This document shows, one piece after another, positions 19,401-27,328 of a stretch of DNA of 64,000 nucleotides (position 1 is the first letter of the stretch; each line of letters starts with the position of its first letter). The notes beneath the pieces are model-generated. The model worked only from the letters and a program-made list of their open reading frames with translations. It was not told the origin of the DNA and did not search any database. The position numbers and the translations under genes are program-made. The DNA is from Verrucomicrobiaceae bacterium (GTDB lineage Bacteria; Pseudomonadota; Gammaproteobacteria; Pseudomonadales; CAMLJR01): assembly GCA_028293825.1 (NCBI GenBank), contig JAQGNY010000010.1, forward strand, positions 301,151-365,150. Reading direction: 5' to 3'.

Positions 19401-19998
19401 ATTTCCGCCGGTAATCGTTCATGCGTCACGCAACTTGAGCCGCGAGGAAGAGGAAAAGCTACTGCGGTATTCGCGCTCCATCATTATTAAGGGCGCGCGT
19501 TCGCCAGAGCGGTTACTCGACGAAGTGACATTGTTTTTACATAAAGTAGAAGCCGATTTATCCGCCGAGCGCCGCAGCATGCTGCGGTTGGCGCGCAGTC
19601 GCGACCGCGCGTTGGAAGGGCGGAAAATTTTGGTTGTCGACGACGATGTGCGCAATATTTTTGCGATAACCAGTGCGCTCGAAAATAAAGGCGCCGTTAT
19701 TGAGATCGGTAGAAATGGCGTGGATGCACTCAGAAAGCTCGATGAAAGCGCCGACATTGATTTGGTGTTGATGGATATCATGATGCCGGAAATGGACGGC
19801 TATCAGGCGATGCAGGCAATCCGCAAAGACTCACGCTTTAGTAAGTTGCCGATTATTGCGGTGACGGCGCGTGCGATGCGTGACGATCAGGAGCGCTGTT
19901 TGCGCGCAGGCGCCAATGACTATGTCGCAAAGCCTGTCGATATGGATAGATTGATTTCATTGATTCGGGTTTGGCTGCCAAAAATTCAGCGTATTTAA
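16498..19998 (+). CDS. Hybrid sensor histidine kinase (CHASE3-GAF-HisKA-HATPase-REC-REC-REC)
   Basis: Membrane sensor kinase of 1166 residues. Order: transmembrane helix (about 40-60), periplasmic CHASE3 domain (DHETGSRGFVITG), second helix (about 200-220), GAF (about 275-405), a long Gln/Glu-rich coiled coil (about 415-505), HisKA with NMSHELRTPLNS (His about 516), HATPase, then three receivers starting near 772, 894 and 1041. Receiver 1 and 3 are complete (VEDD; VVDDD with phospho-Asp in LMDIMMP). Receiver 2 lacks the acidic pair (VVEAAGE) but keeps IVDLMLP. ATG 16498 is chosen over TTG 16492. It heads the signalling island; the next gene is cheR. Confidence 0.92.
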   Translation: MNSNQQPMAASVLTEAPLSVNEESRSIDKGRFQALLARHVAVPLAFGLVSVLFFIVIVNYLLTLGRWVEATDRIIGSSNLLLQLFIDHETGSRGFVITGRDEFLEPYLNAQRRVQPLIMTLKQQVADNEQQKQRLDSMYDNYLRWREVAEAAIDLKRTGKSLDTIIASGRGKRLMDEMRRQSGEFIAEEESIKADRNESAHTWVVGLASGYFALSLLFSALMAYWGRKQLLELATTYGGLLQRQVLQTDVLRQQAWLRSGQSRMADKIIGQLPLPILGQNILTFLAEYLDVAVGAVYISPDEKTFNRIATYGFSREMADLEQTFEPGESLLGQVVEQRSPLFLDGVASSYFKVNSGLGEGNPAAVAILPVISDNTINAVLELGFLRAISPRDIEFLNLVSENIGAAVVAATYRRRLHETLIDMQQLNDELQAQQEELRIANEELEEQSQSLEESQARLEAQQTELEQTNVVLEEQHEDLRNNNETLQQTQQLLEDHASQLEKASRYKSEFLANMSHELRTPLNSSLILSKLLADNSAGNLTPEQVKFAESIYAAGNDLLVLINDVLDISKVEAGKLEVKPDQIALPRILEALTQNFRTLAQQKHLEFELIVDADAPTTLYADRHRLEQILRNLLSNAIKFTERGSVLLRVSAPAPERVSFAVIDTGIGVNANQIGHIFEPFYQADSATNRKYGGTGLGLSISRQLASLLDGHLTVTSEVDAGSIFTLDIPVSYQRSETAAPAEAIVEPSRPAVIARKATATFDDDRNRLVADKKIILIVEDDPAFAQILYDLAHELNYQCLVAASAEDGIELTQQHTPHAVLLDMKLPDQSGMSVLARFKDEPRIRHVPVHIISVEDRTEAALHMGAVGYLVKPVSRDQLRDIFVSIEAKIAQKMKHVLVVEAAGESSGATAALIADVDVEVVTVTSGEQALNLLKDKTFDCLIVDLMLPDMGSDELLKKMSATETLSFPPVIVHASRNLSREEEEKLLRYSRSIIIKGARSPERLLDEVTLFLHKVEADLSAERRSMLRLARSRDRALEGRKILVVDDDVRNIFAITSALENKGAVIEIGRNGVDALRKLDESADIDLVLMDIMMPEMDGYQAMQAIRKDSRFSKLPIIAVTARAMRDDQERCLRAGANDYVAKPVDMDRLISLIRVWLPKIQRI

Positions 19999-20033
19999 AG
20001 TTCACTGCATTGATTTAAAGCCCTAACGTTTAG

Positions 20034-20963
20034 ATGCCAAAGAGTTTTTCTATGAACCAAGCGCTTTCTGTGGATACCGCGGATATCGTTGAATCCGATA
20101 GGGACAGTGAATTGCCAGCACTGCTGGAAGATATCTATCAACACTACAACCATGATTTTAGACAATATGCTGCAGCCTCTTTAACGCGACGAATAAATTG
20201 GGCGCTGCGCAAATTGAAAATGGCGGATATTGCGCAGCTGCGCGATTACATCGTGCAGGCGCCGCAAAATTTTTCCACACTGCTGCAATACATAACGGTA
20301 CCGGTTAGCGCGATGTTTCGCGATCCCGCGTATTTTTTGGCCCTGCGTCAACATGTGGTGCCGGTGTTGAAAACCTATTCATCGCCGAAGATTTGGGTGG
20401 CGGGATGTTGCACCGGCGAAGAGGCTTATTCGATCGCAATTGTGCTGCGAGAGGAAGGTTTGCTGGAGCGCTCGGTGATTTATGCCACCGATATTAATCC
20501 GGCGGCACTGGAGCAGGCCGCGCGCGGAATTTTTCGCAACGATCAAATTCGCGCATACACGGAAAATTATCAGCGCGCCGGCGGTAAGACGGCTTTTTCC
20601 GATTATTACCATGCGGCGTACGATAACGCGGTGCTCGATAAAGAATTGCGGAAAAATATTATTTTCGCCGAACACAGTTTGACGACCGATAGTGTATTTT
20701 CCGAAATGCAATTGATTTCGTGCCGGAATGTGTTGATTTATTTCAAGCGCGAATTGCAAAGCGCGACCTTCGATTTGTTTCATGAATCATTGTGTCGGCG
20801 CGGCTTTCTCGGCTTGGGTGCACGCGAGACGTTGGATTTTTCGCCGCGCGCGCATCAATTTGATAACTGCGTAAAATCGCTGCGGATTTATCAAAAAAAT
20901 AACGAATCTTTAATTGTAAATCCCGTCGAAGGGTTAAGACGGTTCCAGCCCGCGCGCAATTAA
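20034..20963 (+). CDS. CheR-type protein-glutamate methyltransferase
   Basis: SAM-dependent methyltransferase of the CheR family: N-terminal helical domain (about 28-95), then the SAM-binding fold with WVAGCCTGEEAYSIAI, the acidic YATDIN segment and the late motif LISCRNVLIYF. There are no chemoreceptor, CheA, CheW or CheB genes in the window. Similar gene clusters usually pair CheR with CheB next to a hybrid kinase; here only CheR is present, 35 bases from the kinase before it and 35 bases from the one after it. Confidence 0.92.
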   Translation: MPKSFSMNQALSVDTADIVESDRDSELPALLEDIYQHYNHDFRQYAAASLTRRINWALRKLKMADIAQLRDYIVQAPQNFSTLLQYITVPVSAMFRDPAYFLALRQHVVPVLKTYSSPKIWVAGCCTGEEAYSIAIVLREEGLLERSVIYATDINPAALEQAARGIFRNDQIRAYTENYQRAGGKTAFSDYYHAAYDNAVLDKELRKNIIFAEHSLTTDSVFSEMQLISCRNVLIYFKRELQSATFDLFHESLCRRGFLGLGARETLDFSPRAHQFDNCVKSLRIYQKNNESLIVNPVEGLRRFQPARN

Positions 20964-20998
20964 GACGGGTCAACGCAGTCCAGATTGGAAGAGCCTAT

Positions 20999-22228
20999 AT
21001 GGAACAATTACCCGAAGTGGTCGATCAGCCCATCGTTAAAGTTTTGCTGGTTGACGATATTCTCGAAAATTTGCTGGCGTTGGAAGCGTTGCTCAAGCAG
21101 CCGGGTCTGCAAGTGTTGACGGTTACATCCGCTACGCAAGCTCTCGAATTATTGCTCGATCACGATTTCGCAGTCGCGTTAATCGACGTGCAAATGCCGG
21201 AAATAAATGGCTTCGAGTTGGCGGAAATGATGCGCTCGACCGAACGCACGCGCCATATTCCGATTGTGTTCGTCACCGCCGGTAGCGTTGAGCCCAGCTA
21301 TGCCTTCAAAGGTTATGAATCCGGTGCCATCGATTTTTTATACAAGCCGCTTGATAACCACACGGTAAAAAGTAAGGTAAATATTTTTATCGAAATTTAT
21401 CGGCAGCGGTTAGCGGTAAATCAGCAGGTTGTCGCGTTGCGCCAGGCGCACCAAGAACAACAGCGACTGCTCGATCAATTACAGCAGACGCAAACCGATT
21501 TACAGAAAGCGATGCGGTTGCGCGACGAGTTTATGTCGGTGGTTTCGCATGAACTGCGCACGCCGCTGAATACGCTTAAGTTGGAGTTGTATACGCGCAG
21601 ACTGCATTTGGAAAATGGCGACGACGATGCGTTTACATTCGAGAAAATCGAAAATATGGTGGCCAGCGACGAGCGCCAGTTGAATCGGTTGATTCGCCTC
21701 ATTAACGACATGACCGACGTCGCCCGCATTCGTACCGGCCAGCTGTCAATGCGTCCGGCCACAACGGATCTGGTCACGCTGACCAAACGTGTTGCCGATC
21801 AATTCGCGGCGCAAGTCGAAATGGCCGGTAGTGCCCTGCATCTGCAAAATACTGGTGCGGTGATCAATGCGTATATCGATGAATTTCGTATCGAGCAGGC
21901 AGTTATTAATTTGCTGACTAATGCCATCCGTTACAGCGCGCATAAACCGATCGAGATTTCGGTCGATGAAGTGGGCGATAAAGTGCGCATCGGTATTCGC
22001 GATTACGGTAAGGGTATTCCGGACGATGACCAACGCCGTATTTTTCAACAATTCGAACGCGGCTCGAACGAGCGTAAAGGCAGCGGTCTCGGCCTGGGCT
22101 TATTTATCGCTCATCAAATTGTCACTGCACATGGCGGCACTTTGGCTGTAGCAAGTAAGCTCGACGAAGGCTCGCTATTTACGTTGGAACTGCCTAAAAA
22201 GTATGCGTTCGACCTCGACGACGAGTAA
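20999..22228 (+). CDS. Response regulator-histidine kinase (REC-HisKA-HATPase)
   Basis: Cytoplasmic protein of 409 residues. Receiver domain (about 14-130) with VDD pocket, phospho-Asp in ALIDVQMPE and Lys in FLYKPL; a short Gln-rich coiled coil; HisKA with VVSHELRTPLNT (His near 184); HATPase with N-box NLLTNAIRYS, G1 DYGKG and G2 GSGLGLGLF. The receiver-first order suggests that the kinase output is set by phosphorylation from the upstream hybrid kinase. Same strand and close spacing suggest one operon with it and cheR. Confidence 0.9.
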   Translation: MEQLPEVVDQPIVKVLLVDDILENLLALEALLKQPGLQVLTVTSATQALELLLDHDFAVALIDVQMPEINGFELAEMMRSTERTRHIPIVFVTAGSVEPSYAFKGYESGAIDFLYKPLDNHTVKSKVNIFIEIYRQRLAVNQQVVALRQAHQEQQRLLDQLQQTQTDLQKAMRLRDEFMSVVSHELRTPLNTLKLELYTRRLHLENGDDDAFTFEKIENMVASDERQLNRLIRLINDMTDVARIRTGQLSMRPATTDLVTLTKRVADQFAAQVEMAGSALHLQNTGAVINAYIDEFRIEQAVINLLTNAIRYSAHKPIEISVDEVGDKVRIGIRDYGKGIPDDDQRRIFQQFERGSNERKGSGLGLGLFIAHQIVTAHGGTLAVASKLDEGSLFTLELPKKYAFDLDDE

Positions 22229-22406
22229 TCATCGGTTTTTGGTTGACTGTTTTTTACCTCTGCAATTTTGTAAAAACTCGCAAACGATTTGTAAGTTTTT
22301 CTCGCTCGCGCACTTTTCTGCATTTTTTTGCCGCTAACTTTGCCACCAAGGGCGCATGGCTGCGATTGATATGCAGGTTAGCGGCGATTGCGCTCGATCC
22401 AATTTA

Positions 22407-22422
22407 TGGAATGCGGATTGCA
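22407..22422 (+). promoter_or_regulatory. Candidate sigma-54 promoter of the stressosome genes
   Basis: TGGAATGCGGATTGCA has TGG and TTGCA with the exact spacing, only position 4-6 of the -24 element differing. It lies 56 bases before rsbR. Confidence 0.45.
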
Positions 22423-22477
22423 ATCGTCCCACTTTTTGCACGCTTTCACTTAATGCCCTAAAGAGGAATACGCACCG

Positions 22478-23335
22478 ATGAGCCAGCCTAGCTCGAATAT
22501 TTTGGCCGACGTTATCAATAAGTATGAAGCCGAATTAACCAACGATTGGAAGCGGACGCTAACGCAGGTTTCGGTTGGCACTGGTCTGGAATCCGAATTA
22601 GCACAATTGTGCACACAGTTTTTACCGCTGTTCTCGCGCGCAGTGCAGCGCGCTGCTCAGGAAAATATCAACAGCACGGAATGGGATGAGGCGCGCAATT
22701 TATTGGCGGAGTTTTCGCGATTGCGCGCGCGGCAGGGTTTTACGCCGACGCAAACTGCCATGTTTATCTTCTCGTTAAAGCAGCCGTTGTTTTCGTTGTT
22801 CCGTCGGGAGTTTGCCACGCAGCCAGCCGAGTTGGCCGATGCCACTTGGCTTAGCAATACGCTGCTTGATCAACTCGGATTATTTACGGTTGAGGTTTTT
22901 CAGCAGAGTCGCGATCAGATTATTTCGCGTCAGCAGCAAGAGCTGCTTGAGCTTTCAACGCCGGTGGTAAAGCTGTGGCAAAACATTCTGGCGCTGCCAT
23001 TGATCGGCACGTTGGACAGTTCGCGCACGCAGGTTGTTATGGAAAGCCTGCTGCAAAAAATTATCGAAACCGGCGCTGCGATAGCGATTATCGACATCAC
23101 CGGCGTACCGACAGTGGACACGTTGGTTGCACAGCATTTATTAAAAACGGTTGCCGCAGCGCGCTTGATGGGCGCGGATTGCATCATCAGCGGTATTCGT
23201 CCGCAGATCGCGCAGACCATCGTGCATCTGGGCGTTGATCTTGAGGATGTCATTACCAAGGCGACGCTGGCCGATGCATTTGTGGTGGCGTTGCAACGCA
23301 CGGGCGCAACACTTTCACCTACGTTGAAGGCGTGA
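22478..23335 (+). CDS. rsbR: Stressosome scaffold/sensor protein RsbR-like
   Basis: 285 residues: an N-terminal sensory helical domain (about 8-150) and a C-terminal STAS domain (about 165-275). STAS motifs match RsbR closely: LPLIGTLDSSR, DITGVPTVDTLVA and GIRPQIAQTIVHLG. The RsbT phosphorylation site equivalent to Thr205 is present (Thr215), while the one equivalent to Thr171 is Ser181. RsbR and RsbS co-assemble into the stressosome, which holds and releases RsbT. It is the first gene of the rsbR-S-T set; AGAGGA before the ATG supports the start. Confidence 0.93.
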   Translation: MSQPSSNILADVINKYEAELTNDWKRTLTQVSVGTGLESELAQLCTQFLPLFSRAVQRAAQENINSTEWDEARNLLAEFSRLRARQGFTPTQTAMFIFSLKQPLFSLFRREFATQPAELADATWLSNTLLDQLGLFTVEVFQQSRDQIISRQQQELLELSTPVVKLWQNILALPLIGTLDSSRTQVVMESLLQKIIETGAAIAIIDITGVPTVDTLVAQHLLKTVAAARLMGADCIISGIRPQIAQTIVHLGVDLEDVITKATLADAFVVALQRTGATLSPTLKA

Positions 23336-23342
23336 GGCGATC

Positions 23343-23702
23343 ATGGAAAAGATCCCTATTCTACGAATAGGCAAAGTGTTGTTGGTGACGATTCAGGTGG
23401 ACATGCACGATCGTCTCGCGCTGGCGCTGCAGGAAGATTTATCGGAGCGTATCGTGCGCGACGAAGCGAACGGCGTAATTATCGATATTTCTGCACTCGA
23501 TATTGTCGATTCGTTTATCGGCCGTGTGTTGAGCAATACCGCTGCGGTAGCGCGGATTCTCGACGCCGAAACGATTGTCGTCGGTATGCAGCCGGCCGTG
23601 GCTATTACATTAGTGGAGTTGGGCTTGAATTTAACCGGTGTAAAAACCGCGTTAAATGTTGAGCTGGGCATGGCGATGCTGTCACGGCGTTTACGTTCTT
23701 GA
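23343..23702 (+). CDS. rsbS: Stressosome STAS protein RsbS
   Basis: 119-residue single STAS domain. The RsbT target serine is in DISALDIVDSFIG (Ser57, matching Ser59 of Bacillus RsbS), followed by GRVLSNTAAVARI and MQPAVAITLVELG. It starts seven bases after rsbR, so the two are cotranscribed and probably made in a fixed ratio for stressosome assembly. Confidence 0.95.
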   Translation: MEKIPILRIGKVLLVTIQVDMHDRLALALQEDLSERIVRDEANGVIIDISALDIVDSFIGRVLSNTAAVARILDAETIVVGMQPAVAITLVELGLNLTGVKTALNVELGMAMLSRRLRS

Positions 23703-23871
23703 GCGGCGCGTGCTTCGAGGTTTTTCGCAAGAACACGTTTTTCAAAATCAATGTCGCTGCTAAGAAGCACCGTGTCAGCGGTGGCGTTGTTTGCGGCAAA
23801 GAGGCTACGGACGTAATTGTTTGCGGTGCAATTATCTGCGAGGACATTTATCTACGTAGACGGAGCGACGC

Positions 23872-24288
23872 ATGACGAGCGATGTACAAATTCCTTCGGC
23901 GATGCCGCTTTATACAGATGACGATGTAGTGCGCGTGCGCGCTCAGGTTCGGCAGTTCGCGGTTGAAATCGGTTTGAGTCTGGTCGATCAAACAAAGGTA
24001 GTTACTGCGGCCAGTGAATTGGCGCGCAATACATTGCGGCATGCCGGCGGTGGCGAGGCGAGACTTCAAATTTTACAGCGCGAAAATATGCGCGGTTTGC
24101 ATTTGGCATTTTCCGATCGCGGTCCCGGCATTGCCGATATAGGGTTGGCGATGACCGATGGTTACACCAGCGGCGGCGGGCTGGGTTTAGGTTTAGGCGG
24201 AGCAAAACGTTTGGTGGATGAGTTTGAACTCACCACTGAGGTCGGCAAGGGCACCACGGTGGTAATCATTAAATGGAAACGTTTTTAA
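23872..24288 (+). CDS. rsbT: Switch protein kinase RsbT
   Basis: 138-residue GHKL ATPase of the anti-sigma/RsbT type that phosphorylates RsbR and RsbS and is then released. N-box AASELARNTLRHAGGG, G1 DRGPGI and glycine-rich GGGLGLGLGGAKRL are all intact. In Bacillus free RsbT activates RsbU; no rsbU, rsbV, rsbW or sigB exists in this window. The gene is separated from rsbS by 169 bases that hold nothing recognisable, and overlaps the next gene by 16 bases. Confidence 0.93.
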   Translation: MTSDVQIPSAMPLYTDDDVVRVRAQVRQFAVEIGLSLVDQTKVVTAASELARNTLRHAGGGEARLQILQRENMRGLHLAFSDRGPGIADIGLAMTDGYTSGGGLGLGLGGAKRLVDEFELTTEVGKGTTVVIIKWKRF

Positions 24289-25379
24289 CCGCGAAGCCGC
24301 AATTAACATTCGCGCCGCAAAATAATTTTATTGTCGAGGAAATTACCGGTGTCGCACCGGTGCGTCGTTACGCTTTGCAAATGGCGGGGTGGCTTGGTTT
24401 TAATGAAGTCGATGCGGGACGTGTCGGTATTATCGTGTCCGAGTTAGCGACCAACATCGTCAAGCACGCGGGTCGCGGCGAATTGTTATTGCGCTGGGTA
24501 CGTGACGGCGGCGACGGTTTGGAAATTCTGGCACTCGACCGCGGTCCCGGCATCGCCAATTTAGAAGCGAGTTTTCGCGATGGTGTTTCCACTGCCGGCA
24601 CGGCAGGTAGCGGGCTCGGCGCCATTCAACGCATGGCCGATGATTTTCAGGTGTTTACGCAGCCCGATAAAGGCTCAGTGTTTTACGTGAAAATAAATGC
24701 CGCGACAAAACCGAAAATTAATTCTTCAGCGACTACAAACGCTAGCGACGTAACGGCCACTTCGGCGCCAACATCTGGCGCCAATGCGTTGCAAACCGGG
24801 CCACTGCAAATCGGCGCGATTTGTATACCCAAGCCGCCGGAAGAAGCGTGTGGCGATGCCTGGTACATTGATGCGCGCGGCGATACCGTTTTGGTGGGTG
24901 TTGCCGATGGCTTGGGTCACGGTCCGGATGCAGCCACAGCGTCGCGCGCGGCGCTTAACGCGCTTGCTGGCGAAGCTTCATTGGCGCCAGGGCGCTTGAT
25001 TGAGGTGGCGCATCAGCGCGCGCGCGCAACCCGTGGCGCGGCGGTTTCATTTGCAGCGCTCCAACCTGCGCTGAATCAAATTAAATACGCCGGTGTCGGC
25101 AATATTGCGGCTAGCGTGTGCAGCGAAAATACGCGCCAGCAATTGATTTCACACAATGGCATCGTTGGCCACAACATGCGCAAGGTGCAGGAATTTACTC
25201 TTGATTGGCCGCCCACAGCTGCAATCGTTCTGCATTCGGATGGAATTTCGACGCAGTGGGATTTGCGGCTTTATCCGGGTCTTTTGACACGTCATCCGGC
25301 GTTAATTGCAGCGGTAATTTATCGCGATTTTTGCCGCAAAACCGATGACGCCACGGTTGTTGTAATCAAGCGTCAGTGA
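24273..25379 (+). CDS. RsbT-like ATPase fused to a SpoIIE/RsbX-type PP2C phosphatase
   Basis: 368 residues. The first part (about 15-140) is an RsbT/RsbW-like GHKL domain (VSELATNIVKHAGRGEL, DRGPGI, GSGLGAIQRM). A Ser/Thr/Ala linker (about 145-175) leads to an RsbX/SpoIIE-type PP2C domain with the metal-binding segments CGDAW, VADGLGHG and KTDDATVVVI. RsbX resets the stressosome by dephosphorylating RsbR and RsbS, so this fusion probably does that while its ATPase domain adds a second partner contact. The ATG lies inside the end of rsbT, suggesting translational coupling. Confidence 0.9.
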   Translation: METFLTAKPQLTFAPQNNFIVEEITGVAPVRRYALQMAGWLGFNEVDAGRVGIIVSELATNIVKHAGRGELLLRWVRDGGDGLEILALDRGPGIANLEASFRDGVSTAGTAGSGLGAIQRMADDFQVFTQPDKGSVFYVKINAATKPKINSSATTNASDVTATSAPTSGANALQTGPLQIGAICIPKPPEEACGDAWYIDARGDTVLVGVADGLGHGPDAATASRAALNALAGEASLAPGRLIEVAHQRARATRGAAVSFAALQPALNQIKYAGVGNIAASVCSENTRQQLISHNGIVGHNMRKVQEFTLDWPPTAAIVLHSDGISTQWDLRLYPGLLTRHPALIAAVIYRDFCRKTDDATVVVIKRQ

Positions 25380-25446
25380 TTAAGCACAATTAGTGAAACA
25401 CAAAAAATTAAGCGCTCTAGATTAAAAGCACAATGAGTTTTAGCCA

Positions 25447-27225
25447 ATGAGCAGCGGTCTCCAAACTTCGCGATTATTGAAAATACATTTGCACAGCGAG
25501 CTCGATGTGGTCGCAGCGCGGCAACGCGCCCGTCATATCGCCGAATTGCTCGGCTTCAATAATCTGGATCAGGTGCGTATCGCCACTGCCGTTTCGGAAA
25601 TGGCGCGCAACGCATTTCGTTACGCAAGCGATGGCCGCGTCGAGTTTTCACTGGAAACACAGCCGCAATCCACATTGAAAATTGTCATTACCGATCGCGG
25701 CAACGGCATCGACAATTTGCAAGACATTCTAGACGGCAGATACAGCTCAAAAACTGGCATGGGTATGGGCATCGTCGGCACCATGCGATTAATGGATGTT
25801 TGCGATATCGATAGCAAGCCCGGGCAGGGCGTCACGATTACGCTGAAAAAAAATATGCCGACGGCGCTGAGCTTATTTAATAAAGCGCAGCTTGCCGATA
25901 TCGCGGGTGAGTTGACGTCGGAACTTACCGTCGATGCATTCGCGGAAATTCAACGGCAAAATCAAGAGTTGATGCAGGCATTGGCGGATCTGCGCGGACG
26001 CCAAGAAGAATTATTAAATTTAACGCGCGAATTGGAAGACACCAATCGCGGCGTGGTCGCGTTGTATGCGGAAGTCGATGAGAAAGCCAGTCACCTGCGT
26101 CGCGCGGATCAGATGAAATCGCGCTTTCTATCGAATATGAGCCATGAATTTCGTACACCGCTCGGCTCGATTCGCGCGCTGTCGCAATTACTGCTTGACC
26201 GTATCGATGGCGAGTTGGGCGAGGAGCAGGAAAAGCAGGTCAACTTCATCAAGAAAGCGGCGGAAGATTTATCCGAGCTGGTTAACGATCTACTCGATCT
26301 CGCCAAAATCGAAGCCGGCAAAGTCGAAATTAAACCAACCGCGTTTTCCGTTGTGGAATTGATGAGCGCATTGCGCGGAATGTTGCGTCCTTTGTTAATC
26401 AGTGACAGCGTCGATTTAAGTTTCGACGTGGCGCCGCAGATTGGCGACATCGTTGCGGACGAAGGCAAGGTTTCGCAAATCTTACGTAACTTCATCTCTA
26501 ATGCGTTGAAATTTACCAAGCGCGGCAGTATTCGGGTCACTGCTATTTACGAGAGCGCCAGCAATACCGTGCGTTTTTCCGTTTCCGATAGTGGCATCGG
26601 GATTGCTACTGATGATCTGCAGTTAATTTTCGAAGAATTCAGTCAGATCGAAAATCCGATGCAAAGCCGTGTGAAAGGCACGGGTTTAGGTTTGCCGCTA
26701 TGCCGTCAGCTCGCGAACTTAATTGGTGGTGTGGTCGAAGTAAAAAGTGTCCTTGGCGAAGGATCGACATTTACGTTGGCGATTCCTTATCAGCCGGTGA
26801 TGTCAGATAGCGGTGTCAAAGCCGTTGCAGTGGCGGAATCCGAAGACATTTCGCTTCGCGGCAGCGTGCCAGTGTTAGTGATCGAAGATCACGCGCCTAC
26901 GCGCCTGCTGTATGAAAAATATTTGCAGAATACGCAGTACCGCGTATTCAGTGCCAACAATGTAATTGAGGCCCAAATGTTGTGGCAGCACATGCGGCCG
27001 AGCGCGGTGGTCCTCGACATCATGTTGGACGGTAAAGAGGCTTGGCCTTGGCTTGAAGGCTTAAAAAATAATGTCGACACCCGCGATATTCCGGTCGTTG
27101 TCGTGAGCGAACTAGCGGAGCAGCACCGCGGCTTGGCATTGGGTGCCGATCGTTATTACATGAAGCCATTGCTGCGAGAAGATTTAATAAATGCGTTAGA
27201 TCAGTTGGTACGTGCGCCGGCATAA
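25447..27225 (+). CDS. RsbT-like ATPase fused to histidine kinase and receiver
   Basis: 592 residues with an unusual order: an RsbT-like GHKL domain first (about 12-135: SEMARNAFRYASDG, DRGNGI, TGMGMGIVGT), a coiled coil (about 160-225), HisKA with NMSHEFRTPLGS, a second, kinase-type HATPase (NFISNALKFTKRG, DSGIG, GTGLGLPLC) and a C-terminal receiver (VIEDHA, VVLDIMLD, YYMKP). There are no membrane segments. It is the likely link from the stressosome to phosphorelay signalling: RsbT-type release at one end, His-Asp transfer at the other (inference). Confidence 0.9.
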   Translation: MSSGLQTSRLLKIHLHSELDVVAARQRARHIAELLGFNNLDQVRIATAVSEMARNAFRYASDGRVEFSLETQPQSTLKIVITDRGNGIDNLQDILDGRYSSKTGMGMGIVGTMRLMDVCDIDSKPGQGVTITLKKNMPTALSLFNKAQLADIAGELTSELTVDAFAEIQRQNQELMQALADLRGRQEELLNLTRELEDTNRGVVALYAEVDEKASHLRRADQMKSRFLSNMSHEFRTPLGSIRALSQLLLDRIDGELGEEQEKQVNFIKKAAEDLSELVNDLLDLAKIEAGKVEIKPTAFSVVELMSALRGMLRPLLISDSVDLSFDVAPQIGDIVADEGKVSQILRNFISNALKFTKRGSIRVTAIYESASNTVRFSVSDSGIGIATDDLQLIFEEFSQIENPMQSRVKGTGLGLPLCRQLANLIGGVVEVKSVLGEGSTFTLAIPYQPVMSDSGVKAVAVAESEDISLRGSVPVLVIEDHAPTRLLYEKYLQNTQYRVFSANNVIEAQMLWQHMRPSAVVLDIMLDGKEAWPWLEGLKNNVDTRDIPVVVVSELAEQHRGLALGADRYYMKPLLREDLINALDQLVRAPA

Positions 27226-27250
27226 TTCGGCGCGCATGAGGAGTTTCAAA

Positions 27251-27328
27251 ATGAAGATTGCCGCTACTAATTATTCCTGTTCTGTATCGCAGACGGGCGG
27301 CGATGTACGTTCGGTCATTGCCCAATGA
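27251..27328 (+). CDS. Possible 25-residue leader peptide or small protein
   Basis: ATG at 27251 preceded by GAGGAG (27238-27243) at ideal spacing, then 25 codons and a TGA that overlaps the ATG of the next kinase as ATGA. The peptide MKIAATNYSCSVSQ... matches nothing I know. The good ribosome site and stop-start overlap suggest translational coupling to the PAS hybrid kinase, which has no ribosome site of its own. Confidence 0.5.
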   Translation: MKIAATNYSCSVSQTGGDVRSVIAQ

